Positions 21,537 to 30,975 of a stretch of 64,000 nucleotides of DNA are shown here, in pieces. Source of the DNA: Rhizomys pruinosus (Eukaryota > Chordata > Mammalia > Rodentia > Spalacidae); contig VZQC01013973.1 of the NCBI GenBank assembly GCA_009823505.1, forward strand, positions 111,756 to 175,755, in the 5' to 3' direction. Position 1 is the first letter of the stretch, and each line of letters begins with the position of its first letter. A model generated the notes under the pieces. The model ran no database searches. It was not told the origin of the DNA and saw only the letters and a list, made by a program, of their open reading frames with translations. A program made the position numbers and the translations under genes.

Positions 21537-22880
21537 ATGGCTACCACTGCTGCACAGTATTTCCAGGCAGGTGAGGTGTAGCTGGTGCTGATGGAGGAGT
21601 TGTGCTTGACTCAAGGAGACCTATATTTGCTTTATTGGTTTAGTGGTCTCTGGTAACACTCTCTGGTATTCCAGAGACCAATGGTACACTTGCAAGTGCG
21701 GTCTCAATACATCTTTCCCATGCTTACATCAGGTCTTTGACAGCAGGGCTTTATTGCCTCTCTTCTTGCAGGTATCCCAGTTTACAGGCAAGAAGCCTTT
21801 ACCTTTTGTGGGGGCTTGTATCCCCTGGCCAACATCTCCTTGGTAGAATAATCCATTGCTGATGTCAGAGCTCTATTGTATTAATATATCTTGCTTAAAT
21901 GCACAGCTTAAGGAGACATTAGTATATTTGGTTCTGAATAGAGAATAACCCTTTTCACAGTTCCTATGTCTATTAGTCAATTAAAGAAGGCAGTTTTACT
22001 GGTTTTATAAGAGATTGCCTCTATAACAGTTGGCTCCAATTTACAGTTAGAGAAAGACCTCATCATCATCATATTCCTCCTTGTTCTATGAAGGGGAGGT
22101 AAGAAAATCTCTCATATTAAAACTTTGCGGCACCTAGAAGGTAAGTTTCATTAGGACTCATAAACAGTTGTTACAAGTAGGATCCACAGAGGGGTTTGAT
22201 GCCTGTAGCAGTCTGAGGCTTTATGTCTGTATATCCCAAATCTAATTGGCTATTAGCTCTCTCCTTGGAAGAATAACCCACAGCTGATGCCACAAGCTTA
22301 GATCCTCTAGTGGTTAGGAGATGTTATAATCCACAGTAAGACCCTGTCATATTTTACAGAAAAATGTAATTCATGGATTAACATACCATCCAAACATCTG
22401 TGTCTATACCAAAGTAACCTACCATAACAATTAGTACTGTTTAAATACCTATATATCTAATTGCTTGTTCTTCATTAGTAGGATTGAAAGGTTATTCCTG
22501 GATGAACTGTCAGCCCATAAAAGGAAACAGCCAGAATTGACCAGAGTCCAAAATGTCAGCTCCAGAGAAAGTAGACTGTTTTGCTTCTCACCCACCCGTG
22601 CCCCTTTTCTAAGCCTAGGGAATAATCCGTGGAAGAGGGGGCATGGTAGAATGTAAGGGCTGCGATTGGGGTGAATGTTGAAACTACAGCAATATAGACT
22701 GGATACTTATTTGATCAACTTGATTGTACATACAAGCCCCCCAAGCTGGATGGTGGGACCCTTGGGCTGTGTGGGCTTGGGCACAACTGCTTGCAAATTG
22801 GTTTTACATGAAGGATACTTGTACTCATAAATTATTACTTATTGTTAAAAAATGAAAAAAATGAAGTAATAGAAAAAAAA
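21537..22880 (+). mobile_element. L1-like retroposon inserted in CYP3A exon 8
   Basis: A 1,344-bp insertion, antisense to the P450, ending in an A-rich tail (22850-22880). Its 3' part matches 4050-4380 and 63775-64000. The perfect 17-bp direct repeat GAAAAATGACACAGAAT flanks it at 21520-21536 and 22881-22897. Direct repeats of this size plus a 3' A tail are the signature of L1-mediated insertion. No reverse transcriptase is encoded. A 5' section near 21640-21660 contains a small inverted repeat (GGTCTCTGG / CCAGAGACC). Confidence 0.9.
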
Positions 22881-22957
22881 GAAAAATGACACAGAATCCT
22901 TTGGGAAAATGCTGATATTCAACATCTCATATAGCGGAGAGAAGAATGGAAAGACAA
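22881..22957 (-). pseudogene. CYP3A exon 8, 5' part (split by insertion)
   Basis: An AG acceptor at 22958-22959 is followed by codons reading VFPFFSPLYEMLNISIFPKD and on to SFF, where the L1-like element interrupts. The phase joins exon 7 correctly. Confidence 0.95.
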
Positions 22958-23424
22958 CTGTAAATAAAAGACAAAATATAAGCTTTAGTGAAAAATGCAG
23001 GTTTCATCTACAGAAATGATACTTCTCTGAAACAAATAGAACAGTAAATATCATCAGTGTCTCAACCAGAAGCTACTCCATCTGTGACCTCTGCTCAGGC
23101 TCCTGGCCACCAGTTCAGCAAGGGCATACCAGACACAGGGTGACCACCACATGGGGAAGTCAGTAATCTCTCTGCACTCTGGAGTCACCAAAGGAAGAAG
23201 GTTACATTTCATCACCTCTGACCCTCTTTTCTATTGAAATAAAATCTTTGGGCAAAATCAGACTATAGCCTACAACTATAATTCCTATGGATCAAAAAAA
23301 TCAGTTTGGCCATTCATGGTGGCACACACCATAAAAGCCACACTCAATGAGAGGTGACCCAAACTCAAAGAGAATACAAACTTTCCTCACATGTGGACCC
23401 CAGCCTATAATGTGTGTGTTCTAG

Positions 23425-23800
23425 TTTCATTTCAATTGCAGTAACAAAGCACACTGATCAAAACCAGCTTATGGAGGAAAAGGTTTATTCGGCTCACAAC
23501 TCTCAGGTCATAGTTCATCACCGAGAGAGCCCAAAGTAGGAACTCAGGGCAGGAACCTGGAGGCAGGAGCTGGAGCACAGCCCATGGAGGAATTCTGCTT
23601 ACTGACTTGCTCCTCTAACTCATGCTCAGCCTGCTTTCTTATACAATACAGAACCACCTGCCCAGGGATGACCCCACCCACAGTGAGCTCAGCAATCAAG
23701 AAAATACCCTACAGATGTGGCCACGGGCCAGTCTAATAGATGGAAGGAGAGACCAGACTTCTCCCAGTTGTCCTCTGACCTCCACACAGGAAGGAAGGAG
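23425..23800 (-). mobile_element. MaLR/ERVL-type LTR fragment
   Basis: Reverse complement of the same LTR family as 55474-55881: GGCAGGAACCTGGAGGCAGG, CCTGCTTTCTTATA (TATA complement) and CCCAGGGATGACCCCACCCAC are shared landmarks. Confidence 0.7.
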
Positions 23801-24019
23801 GAAGTGGTGAGAGAAACAAACAAATGAACATGAGAAGATAACTACAAAATAGAAGAAAAAGTCCACCTGTCTTTTATGTCTGATATATGTCTGTCTGATA
23901 AGCTAATTTTATCTAGCATACTTAAATACTGTAAATCAATAATAAAACTAAAGCAATTTGGCCGTACAACAGCACACATCTAAAGCAGACATTAAAATAT
24001 CTAACTTTATTTTAAAACT

Positions 24020-24960
24020 ATCATTTGGAGTAGGGAAATATAAATCAAAACCACAGGTGTAGACCACAGCATATCCACTAAGTGGCACTAATCAAAGTAA
24101 TGGAAAAATCAAGTGTTGTTGGGATGTGAAGAACCTCTCATACACTCCTGGCAGGAATATAAATGCAGCTATATAGAAAACATATTTTCAGCAACTATGG
24201 TTCCTCTCTATATCAGCAACACCACTGGATATATATATCCAACAATATACATATATATCCCCAAAACTTTAAAAACAAGTATTCAAACATAACCTTGTAT
24301 GCAATTGTTCAAAACGGTCATATGCATAATACCTGAAGTAATCTGAATGTCCTCCAACTGATATGGAACATTATTTGTTCATAGAGTAGGGACGTAATAA
24401 TCCTTGTTTCATTTGACAAAATATTGCCAGTCACAAGAGACCACATATTCTAAATACCATTAATTTGAAAAGCCCAAAATAGGCATATGTACAGAAAATA
24501 AATTGGTAGTTGTTTATGTCAAGGCTACATGAAGGAGCATAGTGGAAGGTACAAGGTTGCTCAGTGGACAGTGATAACTGGTCCAAGTGCTGAGAATAAG
24601 GGACCACGAGTGCTCAGCCCTAAATGGGGCATCTGTACCAAGAACCCCTCCTCAAGGCTCAGTGAACATCACAATGGGGCATGAAAGAGAGTAAGAGCCC
24701 GAGGATGGGAGGAGAGCTGTGAAATGCTGTCCTCTGGACATGACGTGACACTGTGCTCATGAACTCAGTACAGCTGTGGACACATGTACACAGCCTGCAC
24801 AAGATCAAGGCAGATCAGTCACGATTCCAGCAGGCATAAATGACACTCTGGGTTCCAATAAAAGGAGAGGACATGAAAGTGGGAGGGAGACATGTTAGGG
24901 TGTCTATGGACATGGTAGGAGGGAATTGGGTGAGCATACTTTTATTCATGTATGAAATCA
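24020..24960 (+). mobile_element. Old L1 3' region
   Basis: Contains AATATAAATCAAAACCACA and CTCATACACTCCTGGCAGG, typical of the L1 ORF2 3' end. A segment around 24680-24800 follows (GGAGAGCTGTGAAATGCTGT, GCCTGCACAAGATCAAGGC) and resembles rodent L1 3' UTR. Frame is lost. Confidence 0.65.
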
Positions 24961-24984
24961 CCAGAAAATAAACAAAAGAACTCA

Positions 24985-25112
24985 GCAGGGTGTGGTGGTG
25001 CACACCTTTAATCCCAGCACTCAGGATGCAGAGCAGGTAAGACTCTGTGAGTTCAAGGCAAGACCAGCTACAGGAAGACCCTACTTCACAAAAAGTTAAT
25101 AAATAAAAGAAT
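24985..25112 (+). repeat. B1 SINE
   Basis: CAGGGTGTGGTGGTGCACACC to GACCCTACTTCAC; shortened middle. Confidence 0.8.
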
Positions 25113-25316
25113 TCTAAAACTAAAAGAAAATGATCCAAATATTTTTAATGCATTAAAGACACTGAATTGTATGGCTTAAGAGGATGAACACATGGCAGGT
25201 GAATTTTATATCAATAGAGCTGATACGTTGGAAGAAATGTGGGACAGAAAAGCACAAAACTGGCGCACCTAGCTACAGACGAGAACAATGGATAAAAGGA
25301 GAGCTGGTGCACATAC

Positions 25317-25465
25317 CGACTGAAAAAAGCACTGGATTGAATATATCTGCTTTTAAGAGCTTCTTGGCTTTTTCCACAAAAGGGTCCTGTGGGTTGTTGA
25401 GGGAATTGACACTCACTCCGAAGGATGTGCTAGTGATCACATCCATGCTGTAGGCCCCAAAGATG
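25317..25465 (-). pseudogene. CYP3A exon 7, intact
   Basis: Exactly 149 bp, open, with CTACTCAG acceptor and GTATGTGC donor. Reads [20 protein letters not shown], then [17 protein letters not shown] and ending NPVLFSV, very like functional rodent CYP3A proteins. Confidence 0.97.
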
Positions 25466-25590
25466 CTGAGTAGAGAGAGGATGGGAGTTAACATCTGCAT
25501 CTCTTCCTCATCCACATGCAGCAATGATGAAGATAAGATAGGCAAAGCCACACTCTGTCTGAATACCTGTTGGGTCATCTCAATACACTC

Positions 25591-25931
25591 CTATCACACT
25601 CACACATGAGGCCCTCAACTAGTGCTTATATTCCAAACATTTCTAGCTGAGAGTGACAGGGACACTATGGTGAATTAGATTCATTGTTGTGATCAATGAT
25701 GTAGTAACAGGGAGAAAGTTATCCCTAATCAGACATCAGACAAAATGTGCCAGTGTGTAAGGTATGGCTATCACACTCACCCATGAGGCCCTCAACTAGT
25801 GCTTATATTCCAAGTATCTCTAGCTGAGAGTTATAGGGACACTATGGTGAATTAGATTCATTGTTGTGATCAATGAGTGTAGTAACAGGGAGAAAGTTAT
25901 CCCTAATCAGACATCAGACAAAATGTACCAG
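25591..25931 (+). repeat. Tandem duplication, unit about 177 bp
   Basis: Copies at 25591-25753 and 25768-25931 are nearly identical (both contain GGTGAATTAGATTCATTG and TTATCCCTAATCAGACATC). They lie in intron 6 about 125 bp upstream of the exon 7 acceptor. Only a handful of differences, so the duplication is recent. Confidence 0.93.
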
Positions 25932-26189
25932 CAGCAGAGCAAGGGTGAAATAATCATCTCTTCCTACAGGACTCAAGAAAAGGCAGGTTAATCTAGGTCT
26001 TGACTCAACACGGATTCTGTGACCAGAGTTGATTCATATTCGGTTCATTGTGTATCAATTTATGTGTTTATGATTGCATGCATCCAGATATATGTGTTCA
26101 TCTGAGTGTAGAAATGAGAATTCAATCTCATATACCATCGTCTGTCACTATCTACCTTGTTTGGTTCTTTTGTTTATTTTTATTACATT

Positions 26190-26320
26190 TATTTGCTTAC
26201 TCTATGTGTACATATGTTCATATGTGTGGGTACGCATGCCACAGCATGTATGTGAATATCAGAGGATAACATATGGGTGTTAGTTCCTTCTTCACCATGT
26301 GGGTACTGGGGATCGAACTC
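26190..26320 (-). repeat. B2 fragment
   Basis: CACCATGTGGGTACTGGGGA followed by TCGAACTCAGGTCTATAG is the B2 B-box region on the minus strand. Confidence 0.6.
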
Positions 26321-26335
26321 AGGTCTATAGTCTTT

Positions 26336-26450
26336 AATCTAACTCAGGAGGCAGAGGCAAGATGGTCTCTGTGAGGTCAAGGCCAGCCTGGTCTACATAG
26401 TGAGTTCCAGGCCAGCTAGGCTATAGTGAGACCCTTTCAAAAAAGAAGAA
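26336..26450 (+). repeat. B1 fragment
   Basis: CAGGAGGCAGAGGCAAGATG to GAGACCCTTTCAAAAAAG; 5' end missing. Confidence 0.8.
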
Positions 26451-26519
26451 CCTGGAAATCCCAAGGCCTATAGACCTTGATCCAGCACATCAATTTACTT
26501 CTATGGATCCTGTATAATT

Positions 26520-26645
26520 CAAAATGCCCCCAGATCAGGTATGATAATTACGCATTTAATCCCATCACTCAGGAAGCTGCTGCAGGGATACTGGACATTA
26601 AACACCAGCCTGGGCTACAAGGGCAGATAACCCCAAAAACTTTAA
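26520..26645 (+). repeat. B1-like SINE, very diverged
   Basis: Loose match to B1 (CATTTAATCCCATCACTCAGG, CCAGCCTGGGCTACAAGG). Confidence 0.5.
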
Positions 26646-26654
26646 AAACATAAA

Positions 26655-26801
26655 TGTGGCTGGGCGTGTGTGTGCAGCCCTTAATCCTAGCACTTGGGGG
26701 GCAGAGGCAGGCAGATTTTTGTGAGTTCAAGGCCAGCCTGGTCTACAGAGTGTGTTCAACAGCTGGGGCTACAGGGAGACCCTGCCTCGAAAAGACAAAA
26801 A

Positions 26802-26844
<43 letters not shown>

Positions 26845-26846
26845 AT
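26655..26846 (+). repeat. B1 SINE plus (AAAT)n tail
   Basis: GGCTGGGCGTGTGTGTGC head to CCTCGAAAAGAC, followed by a pure AAAT microsatellite (about 26803-26846) grown from the tail. Confidence 0.9.
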
Positions 26847-26867
26847 ACAAAAATGATATCAGGGCTG

Positions 26868-26938
26868 GATATATAGCTCAGTTGGGAGAGTGCTTGCCTA
26901 GAATGCACAAAGCCCTGGGTTCCACCCCAACACCACGT
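26868..26938 (+). repeat. ID-like SINE
   Basis: TATAGCTCAGTTGGGAGAGTG A-box and CTGGGTTCCACCCC B-box, as in tRNA-Ala-derived ID repeats. Confidence 0.7.
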
Positions 26939-26939
26939 A

Positions 26940-27076
26940 AACCAGCTGTCGTGGTGCATGCTTGTATCCCAGCACTGGGGGCAGAGGCAGGAGAGTCAGA
27001 AGCTCAAAGTCATCCTCAGCTGCATCGTGAGTTTGAGGCCAGCCTAGGTTAGAGTTTTCTGTATCAAAAAAAAATA
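26940..27076 (+). repeat. B1-like SINE, diverged
   Basis: GTGGTGCATGCTTGTATCCC, GGCAGAGGCAGGAGAG and an A tail. Confidence 0.65.
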
Positions 27077-27229
27077 TGTTTGTTCTACCAGGAGCCTTCC
27101 CAGACCTGTTCTTGAGTTTTGTAAGAAGGATAAATGGAAAATGTTTAATATTTGATATTTCATTTATATCTTCTACAAAGCATGAATAGTTTTCAGTTGT
27201 TCCAAATTCCACACTGGAATTGCACAGGT

Positions 27230-27278
<49 letters not shown>

Positions 27279-27285
27279 CTCTCCA
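27230..27285 (+). repeat. (CT)n microsatellite
   Basis: CTCT repeats with two CC interruptions. Confidence 0.95.
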
Positions 27286-27573
27286 TATATTCTTGCTCTC
27301 TTCCCGTCCCCCACACTCCACCCTTGCAATTTCCCTACTATCATGTTTCTTCTTAAACAATATATTTTGTCATCTAGAATATAAAAGGTGAGGACCTCGA
27401 AGTGCAGTGAGGGTGATGGACCCTTCTCCCTCAGCTGTCCTGTGGGCCTACTGAGCTGCTAATTCTTGGCTGGACCACTACAGCCCAACATTCCCCTTTT
27501 AACTCAATCATGGAATCTCAGCTCTCTGGTCTCCGACACAGTGCAGAACCCCAGAGGCTCCACAGCTACTTAC

Positions 27574-27661
27574 GCTTTCATGGCCACAGGTTTCCTGTCT
27601 CTGCCTCTCGCCTCAAGATTTTGACCAAAATATTTCCATACTGTTCAATGATCGGGAACAC
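27574..27661 (-). pseudogene. CYP3A exon 6, frameshifted
   Basis: The exon is 88 bp where 89 is usual, with TTTAG acceptor and GTAAGT donor. Reads VFPIIEQYGNILVKILRREA then ETG. One base is missing from the A run that should encode Lys (GGAAACCTG instead of GGAAAACCTG), which brings a TGA into frame before the exon ends. The rest (KPVAMK) is visible in the shifted frame. Confidence 0.92.
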
Positions 27662-27909
27662 CTAAACACAAAATACAAGACCATCCAGAGTTAAATGCAG
27701 AGACCCAAGTCACACAAAGACAATACATTCCAAATCACAAAGATGTGCATGGTATTTTATAGTATTATAAGGAGTCTCCTAAAATATAAAGAAAACATTT
27801 TCAGGAAGTTTAATCTCAGAGGATGACCTTACAAATGTATTATGATCTTAGCTTCTACCTGTCCTCAGATTCATTCTTTAAGATTCCAATTAAAAGTCCT
27901 TCCATTTAC

Positions 27910-28019
27910 CTCCTTGAGTTTGCCACTGGTGAAGGTTGGGGACAGAAATGCATTCTCTTCCACTCCTCATCCTGAGCTATGGAGACAGCTGATTTCATAT
28001 CTCCCACTGGACCAATATC
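27910..28019 (-). pseudogene. CYP3A exon 5, frameshifted
   Basis: The exon is 110 bp where 114 is usual. Reads DIGPVGDMKSAVSIAQDEEW then KR, after which 4 bp are missing. The conserved SPTFTSGKLKE ending is visible only in another frame. AG acceptor and GTAAAT donor are present. Intron 5 is short (248 bp). Confidence 0.92.
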
Positions 28020-28189
28020 CTAGAGTCCACAGAAATATAAATTTTGTTCTATGTAAGTTCAGAGCACCATGGTTGTATAAAGTTTGCCACTCAGAAAGCA
28101 TTTGCTTAGAAATTATTTAATGACTGTTCATTCCGGGACAAGCCTCATGCTAGATGCCCCCAAAATGTCAAAGTTGCTTCATGGGAAAT

Positions 28190-28345
28190 GCAGGGTTGCA
28201 CATATTTTTAATCTTAGAACTCAGAAGGCAGAGGCAGGTGGATCTCTGTGAGTTCAAAGCCAGCCTTGTCTACATAGCAAGTTCCAGACCAGCCACCATT
28301 ACACAGTGAGACAAGAACAAAATAAATAAAAAAAAGAAAGAAAAA
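28190..28345 (+). repeat. B1 SINE, older
   Basis: GGCAGAGGCAGGTGGATCTC and CAGCCTTGTCTACATAGC; intron 4. Confidence 0.8.
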
Positions 28346-28599
28346 CATTGAACTAAATGTCATTTAAAAATTAACATGAATAAAATCATAGACTGTGTCA
28401 ATCTCAAAAGTATATACCTCTACACACAGGAAGGCTAGGTAAATACATGTCAGACTTGACATCTTAAATCACAATTATTAAAAAATAAATGGACGCTGAC
28501 CCTGTTACAAGTCAGGCAGCTAACAGACTAGCAAGAACTGCATGGTGAAGGAGCTGTTCTGTGTTCCGACTACGCTCATCTTTACACAAACCTGGGTCT

Positions 28600-28808
28600 G
28601 GGAGAGGCACAGAGATGGCTGAGCAGTTAACAGCTGCTTCTCTTACAGAAGATCAGGGTTCGGTTCCCAGCACCCACATGGCAGCTAACAATCCTCTTTA
28701 ATTCCAGTTTCAGAGGGATCTGACACTGTCTTCTGACCCCATGGCCAATGCATGCACTTGATGAACTTATGTACATACAGACAAAACACTCACACACATA
28801 AATAATTT
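28600..28808 (+). repeat. B2 SINE, older form
   Basis: CAGAGATGGCTGAGCAG head, GGTTCGGTTCCCAGCACCC B-box and a single ATTCCAGTTTCAGAGG segment. Confidence 0.8.
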
Positions 28809-28880
28809 TTAACTTGGACCTGTTATAAATTGTGGCTAGCAACACATATGCATAAATAAGAACCCATAAAACTGAGATGT

Positions 28881-29041
28881 TGCCAGGCATGGTGGCGCAT
28901 GCCTTTAATCCTAGCACTCGGGAGGCAGAGGCAGGGCGATCTTTGTGAGTTCAAGGCCAGCCTGGTCTACAGAGTGAGTTCTAGGACAGCTGGGGCTAAA
29001 GGGAGACCCTGTCTTGAAAGACCAAAAAAAAAAAAAAAACC
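28881..29041 (+). repeat. B1 SINE
   Basis: GCCAGGCATGGTGGCGCATGCC to GACCCTGTCTTG, with an A tail. Confidence 0.92.
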
Positions 29042-29209
29042 TGAAAAGATGTAGAAACACTCTAGATGATATCAAAGCCCCTACATTGTGTGTTACCAGT
29101 AAAGGGTGTATTTCTACTCAGTTAACTCACTACTATTAAAAAAGTACACAGACCTTCATTGTACATTTACTGGAAACCACTGTGGATCTACATTTATTCA
29201 ATTTTCATT

Positions 29210-29405
29210 TTATTTCTTTTTTATGTGTATGGATGTTTTACCTGCATATAGGTAACTGACCACATGTGTCATGCCATAGAAGTCAGAAAAGGACATTTGA
29301 TCCCCTGAACTGGAATTATTGATTGTAGCAGTATGTGGGTCCTGGGAACTGAACTGAGTCTTCTGCAAGAACAGCCAGTGCTCTTAACTGCTGAGATCTC
29401 TCTAG
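29210..29405 (-). repeat. B2 SINE, older form
   Basis: Minus orientation, TTTTTTATGTGTATGGATG to CTGAGATCTCTCTAGG. Confidence 0.7.
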
Positions 29406-29469
29406 GTCTTATCTCATTTTTAATTCTAATAAACAGAAATATAAATGTTTGCATTATTAAAAAGAAATT

Positions 29470-29580
29470 GCAGATCTCTGTGAGTTCAAGGAGAGCTTGG
29501 TTACATAGTGAGTTCCAGACCAGACAAGACTGTATAGTGAGACCCTAACTAGATAAATAATTAGTAAATGAATAAATGGA
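29470..29580 (+). repeat. B1 3' fragment
   Basis: GCAGATCTCTGTGAGTTCAAGG to GTGAGACCCTAAC. Confidence 0.7.
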
Positions 29581-29590
29581 AGGTGCCTAC

Positions 29591-29690
29591 CCGCCAATTA
29601 GTGAAGACAGAATAACATTCCTTCACCAGCACTTTCTTGATCATATCTGGATTTGTGATCATGAATATGGGCTTTCGACCATCATACAAC
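29591..29690 (-). pseudogene. CYP3A exon 4, intact
   Basis: Exactly 100 bp with a CAATGCAG acceptor and GTAGGC donor. The frame is open and reads [20 protein letters not shown] then [13 protein letters not shown]. The usual last pair is Arg-Arg; here it is Trp-Arg, a likely post-inactivation substitution. Confidence 0.96.
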
Positions 29691-29791
29691 CTGCATTGAA
29701 AAATAGAGCTGATGAACCAGGCCAGATTTTGAAGCTCAATTCCTCACCCAGGGTCTAGACTTTGATCCTATATTAAAAGATGCAAAGCTGG

Positions 29792-30016
29792 AGCTGGAGA
29801 GCATGGCCTAACCAGTTAAGAGTGCTGACCGCTCTTGCAGAGGACCCAGGTTCAATCCCCAGCACCCACATGATGACTGAGAACCATCTTTAACTCCAGT
29901 TCCAGGGGAATCCAACACCCTCTTCTGACCTCTGTAGCATTGCACGACACGGTTGCACAGACCTACATGCAGACAGTACATTCATACACATACAAAAATA
30001 AATAAAAATAAAAAAG
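29792..30016 (+). repeat. B2 SINE, form without duplication
   Basis: GGAGAGCATGGCCTAACCAG head, AGGTTCAATCCCCAGCACCC B-box, a single AACTCCAGTTCCAGGGG segment and an AATAAA tail; intron 3. Confidence 0.88.
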
Positions 30017-30164
30017 ATGCAAAGCCTAGTTAGTACAGTACATAGCAGAATGAGCTTCTAGATCAAGGTAGGAATTCTGAACACAGACACAATGGAGTCT
30101 TCCTAAAATCATAGGTAATTTTTCTAGTTTGCTCTTCCATTGCTGTAATAAAACACTGCCCATA

Positions 30165-30312
30165 GCTGGTTGTGGTGGTACATGTTTTAACCCCAGCACT
30201 CAAGGGACAGAAACAGGCAGATCTCTGTGAACTGGAGGCCAGCATGACCAACATAGCAAGTCCAGACTAGCTGGGTCTACAGGGAATCCCTATCTCGAAA
30301 AAATTCACATAG
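30165..30312 (+). repeat. B1 SINE, older
   Basis: CTGGTTGTGGTGGTACATG to CCCTATCTCGAAAAAAT. Confidence 0.82.
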
Positions 30313-30754
30313 AAAAGGCATCAGATAAGTGAAAAGTTAACACTATCGAGTGCTGACAAGCAATCATACTGCAAGGGCCAGTTAATTTGGGACCATCAAG
30401 GATGCAGCACAGCATGCTCTTAGCATTGGGTCACGTGGTCTTTATGGACCGTGTGAACTGAGCAGACCCTGTGAGCAGCCCTGTGGTTTCTGAGGATGGA
30501 TGAGAGGAGAGGAGGCAGGAAGAGGTAGAGCCTCCACCTGTTTCTGTGTGTCTCATAGCACAGTGATGACTCCTCTTCCCAGGCTCTCACCAAACCTCCA
30601 GCAGCTCTGGGAGAGAACAGTTGATGCTGTTGGCTCAGCTGCCCTACAGAACCACTAAGGACACAGGCACACAATCGAGCACAGGGGGTTTTCAATATGC
30701 TGCAGCTCCACAGCCAGTTGATTAGACAGGATGCAGTCACAGACACTTCTGTTA

Positions 30755-30867
30755 AAGTGTGTGTGATGGCTCAGCGGGTGAAGCACTTGCTGCCAAGCCT
30801 GAGCTATTTGATCCCTGGGACCCAGACTGTACAAGTGAACAGCCAATTCCACAAGCTCTGTTCTGAC

Positions 30868-30900
<33 letters not shown>

Positions 30901-30922
30901 ACACACACACACACACACATAC
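30755..30922 (+). repeat. tRNA-derived SINE ending in (CA)n
   Basis: GATGGCTCAGCGGGTGAAGC A-box and TTTGATCCCTGGGACCC B-box, body ending in a CA microsatellite (30869-30922). Confidence 0.75.
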
Positions 30923-30975
30923 ATGCACCATAACATGCATGCCCCTCCCCAAAAAAATCCTGACTTGAAATAAAG

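Larger units (their letters stand above)
22958..25316 (-). other. CYP3A pseudogene intron 7
   Basis: Contains an inverted MaLR-type LTR fragment (23425-23800), an old L1 3' region (24020-24960) and a B1 (24985-25112). Confidence 0.8.
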
